From IMG/VR virus record IMGVR_UViG_3300037339_000138, positions 1 through 38,524 of that record: a DNA stretch of 38,524 nt; one strand, written 5' to 3'. Source of the stretch: a virus. The position numbers were made by a program, and so were the translations under genes. Positions within the stretch are counted from its first letter, which is position 1. Each line of letters starts with the position of its first letter. Under the pieces are notes generated by a model. It ran no database searches. It had not been told where the DNA came from and was given only the letters and a program-made list of their open reading frames with translations. Below are positions 1 through 7,863 of the stretch, in pieces.

Positions 1-740
1 GGGCTATCCAGAGGGCTATCGGTGGTGAAAGTTACATGCTTCTTACGAAGCATAACTTTTTGACCTAAACTCCTGGTTCTATCCATTCTCTGAAATGGGG
101 TTGAATAAGCAACCCATTCTAGATAAGCAGTATATTTTACAGTAAATAAAGTACCTATATCAGGTGCGCTGCCTGTCCACTTTATCTTCTTACCAATAAA
201 GGTAAAGTCTCCTCCCTGGGAGTAAACTACACCATTCATATCTTCGCACCAAATAGCACACCCCGGTCTGTACCATAGGCGATCTTCATTATCTTCTAAG
301 TCAGTTACGTATTCAGAGTTGTTCTCTAATGTATGAGAGCCACGCATAATAACTTGTCCCTCATTTATGGGGGAGGTAAAGCAAAAAGTAATCTTATCAA
401 AGTCAGTAATAATACCAGATTGGACCGAAGGAGAGAATATCACGTCACCCGGAACCGCATATCCAAGCTCAAATAACTGTCTATTCCTACCTGGGTCTAG
501 GCTAGTTATCAGTCCTAATACACTACGGGCATTCCTATATAAGAAACCATCTCCCTGACAGCCAGGACAAGCTAGAATCCTTTGATTGGCAGGCTTTCCA
601 TCTTTGAGGATAAAGGCAGCATAAAGGTCTCCGTTTCGGCAAGTACATGCAACGGAAGTCTCTAGGGTAACTTTCTCCCCACGAGCTTCTATAAGTTCGT
701 TTAATAGAGGAAAGTTCCAATCTACTCCCAATAAACTCAT
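1..740 (-). CDS. Virion structural protein with a four-cysteine cluster (3' end outside window)
   Basis: An open frame runs from an ATG at 740 to the window edge, so at least 246 residues are visible and the C-terminus is missing. The N-terminal 70 residues hold Cys32, Cys34, Cys58 and Cys61 in a CxC...CPGCQGDG arrangement, which suggests a small zinc-binding element. The rest is predicted to be beta-rich, with many Trp and Tyr residues and no membrane segment. The gene is the last visible member of the run protease, scaffold, capsid, head proteins, so a neck or head-completion role is likely from position alone. I do not recognise the family. The reading frame is intact and starts 14 bases after the stop of the preceding gene. 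Confidence 0.75.
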   Translation of the reverse strand, partial: MSLLGVDWNFPLLNELIEARGEKVTLETSVACTCRNGDLYAAFILKDGKPANQRILACPGCQGDGFLYRNARSVLGLITSLDPGRNRQLFELGYAVPGDVIFSPSVQSGIITDFDKITFCFTSPINEGQVIMRGSHTLENNSEYVTDLEDNEDRLWYRPGCAIWCEDMNGVVYSQGGDFTFIGKKIKWTGSAPDIGTLFTVKYTAYLEWVAYSTPFQRMDRTRSLGQKVMLRKKHVTFTTDSPLDS

Positions 741-753
741 AAGTAAACCCTAC

Positions 754-2571
754 CTATACAACTACAAGTGTTACGCCTCTATATTTAGCTCTTAGTTCCT
801 TGCCTCGTTCTGTAATCCAGTCTTTATATGCTTGAATAGTTCCAGTGAACAGACCGTACCGGGCTGAGTTAATGTACGAAACAGACTCAGATACTCCGTC
901 CCTACTAAGGGAAACAGAACCCAGACCAGGACGAAGAGCTTGTCCGGCCATCACAAGAGCATCAATAGCAGCTCTCTTTCCAATGAGGTCTTGAATGTCA
1001 CCTGAACATTCTCTCAGACCAACAATCATATTAAAGTGCCAGAAGTTTGGAAGTTCGGAAGCTCCTCTAAGAGCATTTACCCACAGCAGACCAATAAAGT
1101 CAAATGCTATTTCCTGGTTAAAAGGAACCAACTGAATGATACCTCCTTGCTCAGAATGTTCTATCCACTCTAGGTCTACATCAATAACACGAGTGTTGGC
1201 AATTGCCCCATATAAACTATCTACTCTTAGAAGCTGTGGGTATGGAGTCTGAATGTGAACCCATTGCCCTTGTGTCCTAGGTACAAAGTAGGTCAAGGGA
1301 CTAACAATAAAGTCAAAGTCAGTATCACTAAATATAGGAGCAGGGGCATTGATGCCTGCTGCATATTGAATGGTAGTTGGGTCTCTGTCAGTGACTACGT
1401 TTGTGGGCTCAACATGTGTTGCTAAGAAGTCTTTTTCAACCCAGTCAGTTGCGTGATTTACATATCTACGCAGAGTTTCATCGTCCATTACCTTACGGTC
1501 GATAAGGATTGGCTCAACAACATCCTCTGTTGGCAAAAGAAGAGTACTAGTTACTCTTATAATTATATAGTCTCTAGTCACACCTGAAAAGGAAGAACAG
1601 CCAGAGGTTCCAGCACTCTCCCCACCAGAGAACAAAGTGTATGTTCCCGCCGTGGGAATACTAACTAAGGGGCCACCGTCCCAGTTCATCTGCCTAATTA
1701 TAGAAGTAATACCACCAGAAAAGGGAGTTGGGTCTATAGCAATAGCAAATATCCCAGTTCCCGTACCCGAAGCTACAGCGCTAAAGCCACCCAAAGCAGC
1801 TACTGCAGCTGCCACTAGAGTAGCTGAGTTTTCCACATTTATAGGAACCCCGCCACTTACTGCTAAGTTTATAATTAACTCATTACCAGAAACTGAGGCA
1901 GAAAGAGCAGAAGAGCCAGCTGGAACCTGTACACTTGCTATAAAGGAGTTTCCAGCTGAGCCAGCGTTCGCTCCATCAGCAGTAATAGTAACTACACCGT
2001 CTGTGCCAGAACCTATGGGGCTTGTAGCGTTACTAATAGCAGTTTCATGGTAGAAATACCCTAGGTTAAAAACACCAACCGGATGAGTCTTACTAACTTC
2101 TATAACAGTAACGCCATCCAAAGCCTGAGGCTGAAACTTGGGTTCTTTAATCTCAGTTGCTGTAAGATCTAAACCAAATAAGAAGTCACTCTTGAGACGA
2201 TCAACCGTTATTATACTGACATTAAAGTCATCACTATCCGCAGTAATGTTATCATTTTCAACACAAGTAGCTCTTACAAAGTATTTACCATGACGAACCA
2301 AGTTAATGAGGTCTTGGTCTACAATATCCGGCAAATAAAACTGTACTATAGCCTGCTGTGGGTCTTCTGTGTCTGTAAAGGAGACAGTAGAAGTAGCTAC
2401 TACTGCGTCCCTGGACCTACGAGCTTTTATAAGGTCTACATAAATCTGAGTGTCAACGTACGGAGCACCACCGCTTATCGTAAGGGTGGCTGTAATAGTC
2501 TCTCTACCAATCTCATATTTGGAGTATTCGTTGTTATCAACTGATACTTCTATTATATTTATACAAGCCAT
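754..2571 (-). CDS. Large virion structural protein with Ig-like N-terminus and Ala/Gly-rich insert
   Basis: This 605-residue protein has no signal peptide or membrane segment. Residues 1-125 look like a beta-sandwich (alternating Val/Thr strands, FVRATCVENDNIT). Residues about 185-300 are an Ala/Gly/Ser/Val-rich low-complexity stretch that resembles an inserted beta-rich domain. The C-terminal half is mixed alpha/beta and ends in a basic helix followed by GVTLVVV. It begins with a purine-rich GGGG Shine-Dalgarno sequence 4 bases before the ATG. Its place after the capsid genes and its composition suggest a head-tail connector, neck or tail-completion protein, but no enzymatic motif is present and the exact role cannot be read from the sequence. 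Confidence 0.8.
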   Translation of the reverse strand: MACINIIEVSVDNNEYSKYEIGRETITATLTISGGAPYVDTQIYVDLIKARRSRDAVVATSTVSFTDTEDPQQAIVQFYLPDIVDQDLINLVRHGKYFVRATCVENDNITADSDDFNVSIITVDRLKSDFLFGLDLTATEIKEPKFQPQALDGVTVIEVSKTHPVGVFNLGYFYHETAISNATSPIGSGTDGVVTITADGANAGSAGNSFIASVQVPAGSSALSASVSGNELIINLAVSGGVPINVENSATLVAAAVAALGGFSAVASGTGTGIFAIAIDPTPFSGGITSIIRQMNWDGGPLVSIPTAGTYTLFSGGESAGTSGCSSFSGVTRDYIIIRVTSTLLLPTEDVVEPILIDRKVMDDETLRRYVNHATDWVEKDFLATHVEPTNVVTDRDPTTIQYAAGINAPAPIFSDTDFDFIVSPLTYFVPRTQGQWVHIQTPYPQLLRVDSLYGAIANTRVIDVDLEWIEHSEQGGIIQLVPFNQEIAFDFIGLLWVNALRGASELPNFWHFNMIVGLRECSGDIQDLIGKRAAIDALVMAGQALRPGLGSVSLSRDGVSESVSYINSARYGLFTGTIQAYKDWITERGKELRAKYRGVTLVVV

Positions 2572-2580
2572 CTATCCCCT

Positions 2581-3195
2581 TTACGGAATGTCAAAGAGAT
2601 TCGCAGCCGCTGTGGGCACCTGCAAAGTACGCCTGTAGTTAGCGGCTGGTATAAAAACATCAACCTGAGAGCCTGTAATCAATGTCAGGGTGAAAAACCC
2701 GTCTGACCCAGACTTAACTGTTATCAACGTAACACTTTGAACATACTCCTCTGAGCCAACAGAACCAAGAGAAGGGGTGCCTAAAGCCCTGGCGGATACT
2801 GATGCGCCAGACACGGGTATCCCTTCCAGGTCTATTATGTACCCATACAACACCGTTGTACTAGCAGACAGGGAGCTAGAAGGATTAACAGGAACGGTCT
2901 CAGCTACATAAACATTAAGAAGAGAAGTCTTAATGGTAGGACCAGTAATACGTATATACATATTACCTAGAACGTCTACGTCTGAGGCAGCTAAAGTTAG
3001 CTGAAACGTACCATTATCTATTTCAACGAAGTTTAATCCGTCTACAACTTTAGCTGTAAAAGAACTTTCTCCCTCTTTCTTAAGATCTACATAGACATCA
3101 GAAAAAGTGATTCCTGTAGCTGGACCACCTGTTGTCAGTTCCAAGTAGGCAGTAACGCCACTTGCCGTATTTTGCAAGAGAATAATACTCGACAT
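2581..3195 (-). CDS. Ig-like / carboxypeptidase-regulatory-like virion protein
   Basis: This 204-residue beta-rich protein appears to have two sandwich domains. Residues about 105-204 contain GYIIDLEGIPVSGASVSA and later SDGFFTLTL, the pattern of the carboxypeptidase-regulatory-like (transthyretin-type) fold that phages use as decoration or adhesion modules. The first half has a similar strand pattern but no clear family signature. It is the first gene after the hairpin terminator at 3267-3301 and reads into the 605-residue gene with a 9-base gap, so both probably share a transcript. The Shine-Dalgarno AGGA lies unusually close to the ATG (AGGATATG), a spacing also seen at 37996. A role as decoration or neck protein is inferred. 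Confidence 0.8.
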   Translation of the reverse strand: MSSIILLQNTASGVTAYLELTTGGPATGITFSDVYVDLKKEGESSFTAKVVDGLNFVEIDNGTFQLTLAASDVDVLGNMYIRITGPTIKTSLLNVYVAETVPVNPSSSLSASTTVLYGYIIDLEGIPVSGASVSARALGTPSLGSVGSEEYVQSVTLITVKSGSDGFFTLTLITGSQVDVFIPAANYRRTLQVPTAAANLFDIP

Positions 3196-3222
3196 ATCCT
3201 AAAACCCAGGTAGGAGAATATA

Positions 3223-3250
3223 ATTATAGCCACAGTATAGCATGTTGATA
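3223..3250 (-). promoter_or_regulatory. Possible weak sigma70 promoter for the 3195 gene
   Basis: On the minus strand a perfect -10 TATAAT lies at 3228-3223, with TATCAA as a poor -35 at 3250-3245 (16-base spacer). It sits between a terminator hairpin and the first gene of the next unit, which is where a promoter would be expected. The poor -35 keeps confidence low. Confidence 0.3.
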
Positions 3251-3266
3251 TTAGCATGTAAAATAT

Positions 3267-3301
3267 AAACACCTCCGTTCCCCTGAAGGAAGGAGGTGTT
3301 T
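3267..3301 (-). terminator. Intrinsic terminator after the 3332-3643 gene
   Basis: A ten-base stem (AAACACCTCC with GGAGGTGTTT) extends after a one-base bulge into TTCC/GGAA around a 6-base loop. On the minus strand it is followed by TATATTTT-like U-rich sequence. It lies 31 bases past the stop of the 103-residue gene and before the start at 3195. Confidence 0.8.
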
Positions 3302-3331
3302 AACCGAGTATTACTAGGGAAACAATATTGA

Positions 3332-3643
3332 CTAAAAGTTAGAGTCAATACCCATAGCTACACGGGCGTCGTCATTAGAACGTGCCCTACGAGGATGAGT
3401 TGGGGTCGGCTTAACGCCGTTCAACTCTCGGAGGGTAGGTACATGACCGCTAGTAGTAGTGGTATCTCTACCCGCAGTAATAGAGTCCGAAACAACCTGA
3501 AGAGCCTCTTCGGCAGTCAAAGTAGTAGCTACTACCTCGGCACCGACTCTCTCAAGAAGAATCAACAAATTATTAAACTGACGACGAAGTTCGTCAATCT
3601 CTGCGCTGCTACTATCACTTACAACTGGGCGTGCCTTTGCCAT
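3332..3643 (-). CDS. Small helical head-cluster protein, unknown function
   Basis: This 103-residue protein has a predicted coiled-coil helix at residues 13-55 (IDELRRQFNNLLILLERVGAE) and a polar, Thr/Pro/Arg-rich tail. It has a good AAGGA Shine-Dalgarno 9 bases before the ATG, embedded around the stop codon of the upstream 193-residue gene, so the two are probably translated together. A terminator follows it. I do not recognise the family. By position (two genes after the capsid protein) it may be a capsid accessory or head-completion factor. Confidence 0.65.
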   Translation of the reverse strand: MAKARPVVSDSSSAEIDELRRQFNNLLILLERVGAEVVATTLTAEEALQVVSDSITAGRDTTTTSGHVPTLRELNGVKPTPTHPRRARSNDDARVAMGIDSNF

Positions 3644-3655
3644 AAGAAATCATCC

Positions 3656-4237
3656 TTACTCTGAAACCTTAGAAGCTGTCTTTTTGACAAACTTCCTAAT
3701 AGGCTCAGCTTTATTAATATTAGGTTTAGGGTCCTCAATCTTTTCAACTTCAACCTTTGGGGCAGGAGCTGGAACAGCCTTAGGTACTACAGGAGAGCTT
3801 TTGGTCTCCTCTACTATCGTAAGTCTATTAGGACGAGTACGAGAGTACTCAACAATCATGGGAACATCGCTTTCAAGACATTCAGCAATCCCATTTTCAT
3901 CAAAGGAAAGGACCAAACTATTTCCAACAACAAAAAGCCTGTTGCGGATACTGTTACTCTTTATCTTCACTGTCTTCATTGGCATCTCCTGCCTCAACGT
4001 TAAACTGGTTTTGTGTATGGTTTTAGTAAGAAGATTAAAACTAACTTCACCTTGTGTTCTTCCTTTAGTAGTTCTTAGTTTACCAAGTTCAGACATGTCA
4101 AGATTTACATTAACATCATCTGAATATGTTTTGTCTGAAGCAACTATTGGGGAACTTACAGACCTAAATAAACAATCATTACATGCAGGAATGGTCTCTC
4201 CTGGGAGAGACTTGTCACACCATTTACACTTAGCCAT
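3656..4237 (-). CDS. Zinc-ribbon head-cluster protein with Pro/Lys-rich tail
   Basis: This 193-residue protein starts with a compact zinc-ribbon pattern, Cys4 and Cys7 (CKWC) followed by Cys18 and Cys21 (CNDC). Residues 30-140 are mixed, and the C-terminal 50 residues are an alternating Pro/Val/Lys/Glu linker ending in a basic KKTASK tail. The gene starts about 12 bases beyond the hairpin that follows the capsid gene, and no clear Shine-Dalgarno sequence separates the hairpin from the ATG, so initiation may depend on hairpin structure or on a weak site. I do not know its function. The ATG at 4237 is preferred because the zinc ribbon would be lost from any later start. Confidence 0.65.
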   Translation of the reverse strand: MAKCKWCDKSLPGETIPACNDCLFRSVSSPIVASDKTYSDDVNVNLDMSELGKLRTTKGRTQGEVSFNLLTKTIHKTSLTLRQEMPMKTVKIKSNSIRNRLFVVGNSLVLSFDENGIAECLESDVPMIVEYSRTRPNRLTIVEETKSSPVVPKAVPAPAPKVEVEKIEDPKPNINKAEPIRKFVKKTASKVSE

Positions 4238-4248
4238 GAAACAAGATA

Positions 4249-4275
4249 GTAGGGGCTAGGCTATCTAGCCCCTAC
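4249..4275 (-). terminator. Hairpin terminator downstream of the major capsid gene
   Basis: A perfect ten-base inverted repeat (GTAGGGGCTA with TAGCCCCTAC) has a 7-base loop, 8 bases past the capsid stop codon. On the minus strand it is followed by TATCTTGTTTC, a modest U-rich tail, so it may be partial and allow read-through into the 193-residue gene whose ATG is just beyond. Confidence 0.7.
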
Positions 4276-4282
4276 ATATCCT

Positions 4283-5746
4283 TTATCGAGCGCTGAGCTG
4301 ACCAATATTAATAAGACGCATCCACTTCTTCGGAGCGAAGAGGATAGGAGTACCATACAGAAGAATCATCCAACGATAAGCTGGAGACAAAACTGCAAGG
4401 TCCATCTTCATCATTGGCATAAGCTGACGGAAAGTTACAACCGAAGGTGTAAGCTCTCCAACGTATGCCGAAGAAGTAAATGGAAGAATAAGGTTGTTAT
4501 CTAGCCAAGCAGTATTAGCCGTGCTAGCAGCTTGAGTGGTTGCTGGAATCTGAGCTACCAAAGAAAACTGAGCTAGAGAGGTCTTAACTGCTGTGCTTCC
4601 TGCAGCTGCAGAGCGATAAATACGGAAGTACTCAGGGGGGAAAGCTCCAATAGAAGCAGCATTGGTAACTACAACAGAAATGTTGGCACCAGTGCCCCGT
4701 TGAGCTGCAGTAAGGGTCGCGACGGCACCAACAGCTGGAATAGCAGTTGGAGCAGACTCACCAAAGCGGTTTGCAGCCGTTACTACATAGTAGAACGACT
4801 CTGAAGCCGCACCAGTTGATCCCTTAGTAAAGTCTCCAGCAGTAGCAGACGTAGCAGCTGTGGCTGCAACAGCTGGTGTTGCGGGAGCATTAGCAGACGT
4901 TGCGGCAGCAGGAGGGGTTGGGTTCTTGCGAATGAAAACATCCGGGTTGAACTCAAGAATACCAGCCTGTGTGCTTACAGTCTGGATGCTATTCCCGATC
5001 TGACCATTCTGTGGCGCGGGAAGCTGAATCCTCTCGCGTGGGTACATTGTCTTCACTAAGTCACTCATTGCACGAGTTCCAAGGAAGATGTCAGTTGGGA
5101 AACCGTAGTTCTCTATAATCTCATTTGACGACTCTTCGAGATCCGCTTCCTGAAGGCTGTTGCCCTCAAGGTCAAGAGTCTGTACTGGGTCAATGAGAGC
5201 ATCCATACCATCCCACTGCTCTGCTTCGCCATCGAAGGAGAGAGAAGAGTCACCCGTGAACAAGTTGCGCTCGGTCTGCTCAAGGAGCCAGAGAATGCCA
5301 CTCTGGTTCTCAAGAGCGATCAAGTCACCGTGTGCTGGGTGGACAAGGGACGCCTGATGTGTGACCTCACGAGTGGTACCAAGGAACTTCACAAGCTGAA
5401 CTCTACGTGCATACGCAGTGTCAGTAGCCTGTGGAAGCTCACCTTCCTGAACGAAAGGATTCTGGGTTCCACCATATGTGGTCAATTGATTGTATTCTTC
5501 TACTGTCGAATACGCTGGGCTCTTCGGTATCTTCTTCCAGAACTTAATATGGGAAGAGGTGTACGTTAAAACCTTTAATGATGCTTCAAGGGACTCGACA
5601 CGAAGGGCAGAACCGCCAGTTTGTCCCCCGGTCTGGTAGCCTGCTTCAAGAGCTTTGCTCAACTCAGCAATGTCTTGCTGTGTACCCGCACCGAAACCTG
5701 ACATACCTGAGGTCGAGTTTTGAAAGGAAGAAAGACCTATAGTCAT
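4283..5746 (-). CDS. Major capsid protein, HK97 fold with an inserted FN3/Ig-like domain
   Basis: This 487-residue protein follows the prohead protease and scaffold genes in the classic order. The N-terminal 60 residues are a removable helical arm. Residues 70-270 carry a typical capsid-core stretch (FWKKIPKSPAYSTVEEYNQL, then NPFVQEGELP). The core resumes near residue 425 and ends with LINIGQLSAR. Residues about 275-425 are an Ala/Thr/Pro-rich linker followed by a fibronectin/Ig-type beta domain (ESFYYVVTAANRFGES ... YFRIYRS), so the core is interrupted by a surface domain, as in other phages with decorated capsids. The gene is expected to be highly expressed from the promoter at 7543-7571. 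The assignment rests on context and core motifs, not on a search. Confidence 0.9.
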   Translation of the reverse strand: MTIGLSSFQNSTSGMSGFGAGTQQDIAELSKALEAGYQTGGQTGGSALRVESLEASLKVLTYTSSHIKFWKKIPKSPAYSTVEEYNQLTTYGGTQNPFVQEGELPQATDTAYARRVQLVKFLGTTREVTHQASLVHPAHGDLIALENQSGILWLLEQTERNLFTGDSSLSFDGEAEQWDGMDALIDPVQTLDLEGNSLQEADLEESSNEIIENYGFPTDIFLGTRAMSDLVKTMYPRERIQLPAPQNGQIGNSIQTVSTQAGILEFNPDVFIRKNPTPPAAATSANAPATPAVAATAATSATAGDFTKGSTGAASESFYYVVTAANRFGESAPTAIPAVGAVATLTAAQRGTGANISVVVTNAASIGAFPPEYFRIYRSAAAGSTAVKTSLAQFSLVAQIPATTQAASTANTAWLDNNLILPFTSSAYVGELTPSVVTFRQLMPMMKMDLAVLSPAYRWMILLYGTPILFAPKKWMRLINIGQLSAR

Positions 5747-5768
5747 TTTAATAACTCCTTATTTCTCT

Positions 5769-6701
5769 TTAGTTAGAGCGACCACTATGGTACGCCAGAA
5801 CTCTCGATTCCAGTTCGGGCGATATTGCACTAGTGGATTCGAATTTAATTACTTCGGTTGCACTGGCCTTACCAGACTCAACCATCTGAGTTAAATAGTT
5901 AAGAACCTGGGACTTACTAAGAGACTCACCCTGTGGTGCAACTCCTCCTGGTCCAAAGCTCTTCTCTACTGCAGAGATGGCGGACTTAGGGGCACGCGCT
6001 GGCGTGCTCTCAAGCTGCTCGATTCTCTGCGATTGAAGAGAAAGAACCTCAGCAAGACCTACAATTGACTTTGCAAGCTCTGTCTGATATTCCTTCTGCT
6101 CGTCGTGGATGCTCTCGATGGACTTACGAATACGAGACTCAACACTCGAAAGTGTATCGCTCTGTGCGTCTACCCATCCAGAAAGGAAAGAAGAGAGTTC
6201 AAGACCCTTGGAAACGTCTTCGTTCTCGGCAGCAACATCAGCAAGACTCTTGCCCACGTCGTCCTTGTCGTCGTCGTCACAAGATTCAGCCTTTTCGACT
6301 TCCTCTTCCTCATCATCCTTCTTGCCATATCCCTTGATAACGGCATCGAAAACGGCCTTTTCGATAGCGTCAAGTGGAAGACCCTTGGAGACCTTCTCCA
6401 TTACGGACTTTACCATCTCGGCGGAACCAGAATAGTCTGTTCCGTTCTCACTCACACCATCGGATGCTCCATCCTCAGGAGACTTACGCTGTCCACTTCC
6501 CGCCCAAGTTCCTGGGTCAGAGTTAGATGGCGTATGAAACACCTGAGTTGAACCAGACGAAGAACCAGCCCCAACGCCAGCATTTTGCATACTCTCTACC
6601 TTCGTGGTAGCAGTACCTCTGGAATTGTGACCCTTCGTCAGATCCTGCAGAGCCTCTAGTGCCTTTGCGACACTATCTATTTCTACAGTCTTTTTACTCA
6701 T
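5769..6701 (-). CDS. Capsid scaffolding / head assembly protein
   Basis: This 310-residue protein lies between prohead protease and capsid protein, the normal place of the scaffold. The N-terminal third is Gly/Ser-rich and low complexity, and residues about 118-150 are very acidic (runs of Asp and Glu). Residues 165-235 form a long predicted coiled coil (SIESIHDEQKEYQTELAKS). The C-terminal 60 residues form a conserved-looking helical domain with LSKSQVLNYLTQMVESGK, which is the part expected to bind the capsid protein. Charged, helical and lacking catalytic motifs, it fits a scaffold that is digested by the protease encoded upstream. Gaps to its neighbours are 11 and 22 bases, so all three are one transcript. 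Confidence 0.75.
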   Translation of the reverse strand: MSKKTVEIDSVAKALEALQDLTKGHNSRGTATTKVESMQNAGVGAGSSSGSTQVFHTPSNSDPGTWAGSGQRKSPEDGASDGVSENGTDYSGSAEMVKSVMEKVSKGLPLDAIEKAVFDAVIKGYGKKDDEEEEVEKAESCDDDDKDDVGKSLADVAAENEDVSKGLELSSFLSGWVDAQSDTLSSVESRIRKSIESIHDEQKEYQTELAKSIVGLAEVLSLQSQRIEQLESTPARAPKSAISAVEKSFGPGGVAPQGESLSKSQVLNYLTQMVESGKASATEVIKFESTSAISPELESRVLAYHSGRSN

Positions 6702-6712
6702 GATTATGCTCC

Positions 6713-7450
6713 TTAAAAAAGCTCAAACACTACATTTGCGACAGCCACTGCAGCTTCCTCGTTTAGTCCATGAGACTTTTGGAGATAATCTACAGTTTCG
6801 TCATAGGTTAAGGACTTGTTAGTGCGATCCTTTTTGATGCCACCTTCAAGACTCTCTGGAACAAGTGGCGACCCACCTGCTGTTAGGGCCTTCTCTTCAT
6901 CTTCCCCTGCTAATTCAGAGACAGACTTGTCGAAGTCCTTTTCTGTGCGCAGGGATTTCACAATCTCTGCCCACGTAGTTGTGTTAACTGGTGCTGGAGT
7001 CAGTGCTACATCTTGTATCCAGCATTCAACTATTTCTTTACCATTTCTCCTTTTAACCTTACCTTGAATAGAAAAACCTACTTTTCTAGAGGCATCAGAG
7101 GCAGTGAGCGCATTCATTAGCTCCCAGTACTCGTCTGCTTTTCTGTGGTTGTTAAAGAGAAATCCTTTTATCCAAAGTCCATTTTTAGTAACTTTAGCCT
7201 CAGTGGGCTGCCCTACCTTATGTTCAGGTCCGGGTTTGTGGTCGTCGTTTAGATATCCATTTTTAAGAAAGTAAGAGAAATCAATACCATTTTGATCTAC
7301 AATCTCACCCTGTAAATCCCGAGCATTAGTGGATGCAATTCCTTGAATCCATCTTTTACCATCTTTTCCTTTACTAGATTTAGATACATCTAAGGCCGTC
7401 ACCGGCATCCAAAACTGAAAAGTAGAATCGTCTATCCAGCCTTTATTCAT
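6713..7450 (-). CDS. Prohead serine protease (HK97/U35 type)
   Basis: This 245-residue protein processes the scaffold and capsid arm during head maturation. Visible family features are the early strand RWIQGIASTNARDLQGEIVD, the catalytic His71 in NDDHKPGPEHKVG, the catalytic Ser127 in KVGFSIQGKV and the conserved DVALTPAPVN strand (residues 147-156). The C-terminal 80 residues are a charged extension with a UBA-like helical end, possibly a self-cleaved or scaffold-like tail. It is the first gene behind the TTGACA promoter and the leader hairpin at 7475-7516, and an AAGGA Shine-Dalgarno lies 10 bases before the ATG. Order protease, scaffold, capsid strongly supports the call. Confidence 0.9.
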   Translation of the reverse strand: MNKGWIDDSTFQFWMPVTALDVSKSSKGKDGKRWIQGIASTNARDLQGEIVDQNGIDFSYFLKNGYLNDDHKPGPEHKVGQPTEAKVTKNGLWIKGFLFNNHRKADEYWELMNALTASDASRKVGFSIQGKVKRRNGKEIVECWIQDVALTPAPVNTTTWAEIVKSLRTEKDFDKSVSELAGEDEEKALTAGGSPLVPESLEGGIKKDRTNKSLTYDETVDYLQKSHGLNEEAAVAVANVVFELF

Positions 7451-7474
7451 GTAAATAGTATCCTTAAAACAAAG

Positions 7475-7516
7475 AAAAGGGAGAACCCGATATTACAACA
7501 TCGAGCTTTCCCTTTT
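7475..7516 (-). terminator. Terminator-like hairpin in the leader of the protease-capsid operon
   Basis: AAAAGGGA pairs with TCCCTTTT, and CGAT with ATCG inside, followed on the minus strand by TTTTCTTTGTTTT. It could end transcription arriving from the 7600-7863 gene. It also lies between the promoter at 7543-7571 and the protease ATG, so transcripts from that promoter must pass it. It may act as an attenuator, a processing site or a stabilising 5' hairpin. Confidence 0.7.
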
Positions 7517-7542
7517 GGATGGGACCTTCAAACTTAATGGTT

Positions 7543-7571
7543 AGTTTACACTAGGGGTAGAATCTTGTCAA
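7543..7571 (-). promoter_or_regulatory. Sigma70-type promoter for protease-scaffold-capsid operon
   Basis: On the minus strand a perfect -35 TTGACA (7571-7566), a 17-base spacer and -10 TAAACT (7548-7543) predict a start near 7536 and an 86-base leader. It lies in the 149-base gap before the prohead protease gene. Confidence 0.75.
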
Positions 7572-7576
7572 GCTAT

Positions 7577-7600
7577 AATTATGCATATGTATACATAATT
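7577..7600. repeat. Inverted repeat just upstream of the capsid-operon promoter (possible operator)
   Basis: AATTATG (7577-7583) and CATAATT (7594-7600) are perfect inverted arms around a 10-base centre, and the overlapping 12 bases TATGTATACATA (7586-7597) are themselves a perfect palindrome. The site abuts the -35 box, the usual place for an activator or repressor. It also touches the stop codon of the 87-residue gene. Confidence 0.4.
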
Positions 7601-7863
7601 TAATATTTAGGAGTTCTACCCTCCCCTTTAAAGCTACGAAGATAAAGTGGTGGAGAAGCCTCTTTTGCCAAGGATTTAACCATTTCCGTATCTAACTTCA
7701 CTGGAATTGGTATCTCTTCCCCGCAACCTTTACAAACAGCTCTGGCCCCCTTTTCCTCAGAAATGAGCAATATCTTAGTCCGCATCTTAAGCTCGCCATT
7801 AACGCTCTTAATAATCATTTCACTACATTTAGAGCAAGCCAAAAATACGGAAGGAGAAATCAT
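7600..7863 (-). CDS. Small zinc-ribbon protein, unknown function
   Basis: This 87-residue protein has two CxxC pairs, CSKC at residues 11-14 and CKGC at 44-47, separated by a 29-residue beta-rich stretch. That is the layout of a zinc ribbon. Phage ribbons of this size act as translational regulators (Com-like), transcription factors or assembly adaptors, and nothing here decides between them. The start overlaps the stop of the 379-residue gene (ATGA), so translation is coupled. It is the last gene of the long head cluster before the separately promoted protease operon. Confidence 0.7.
   Translation of the reverse strand: MISPSVFLACSKCSEMIIKSVNGELKMRTKILLISEEKGARAVCKGCGEEIPIPVKLDTEMVKSLAKEASPPLYLRSFKGEGRTPKY

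Noticed and set aside
3684-4259. Plus-strand frame of 191 codons
   Set aside because: It is antisense to the zinc-ribbon head gene, without Shine-Dalgarno or recognisable protein pattern.
6065-6551. Three overlapping plus-strand frames opposite the scaffold gene
   Set aside because: They arise from the Glu/Asp-rich and Ser-rich coding sequence of the scaffold; composition is that of a shadow.
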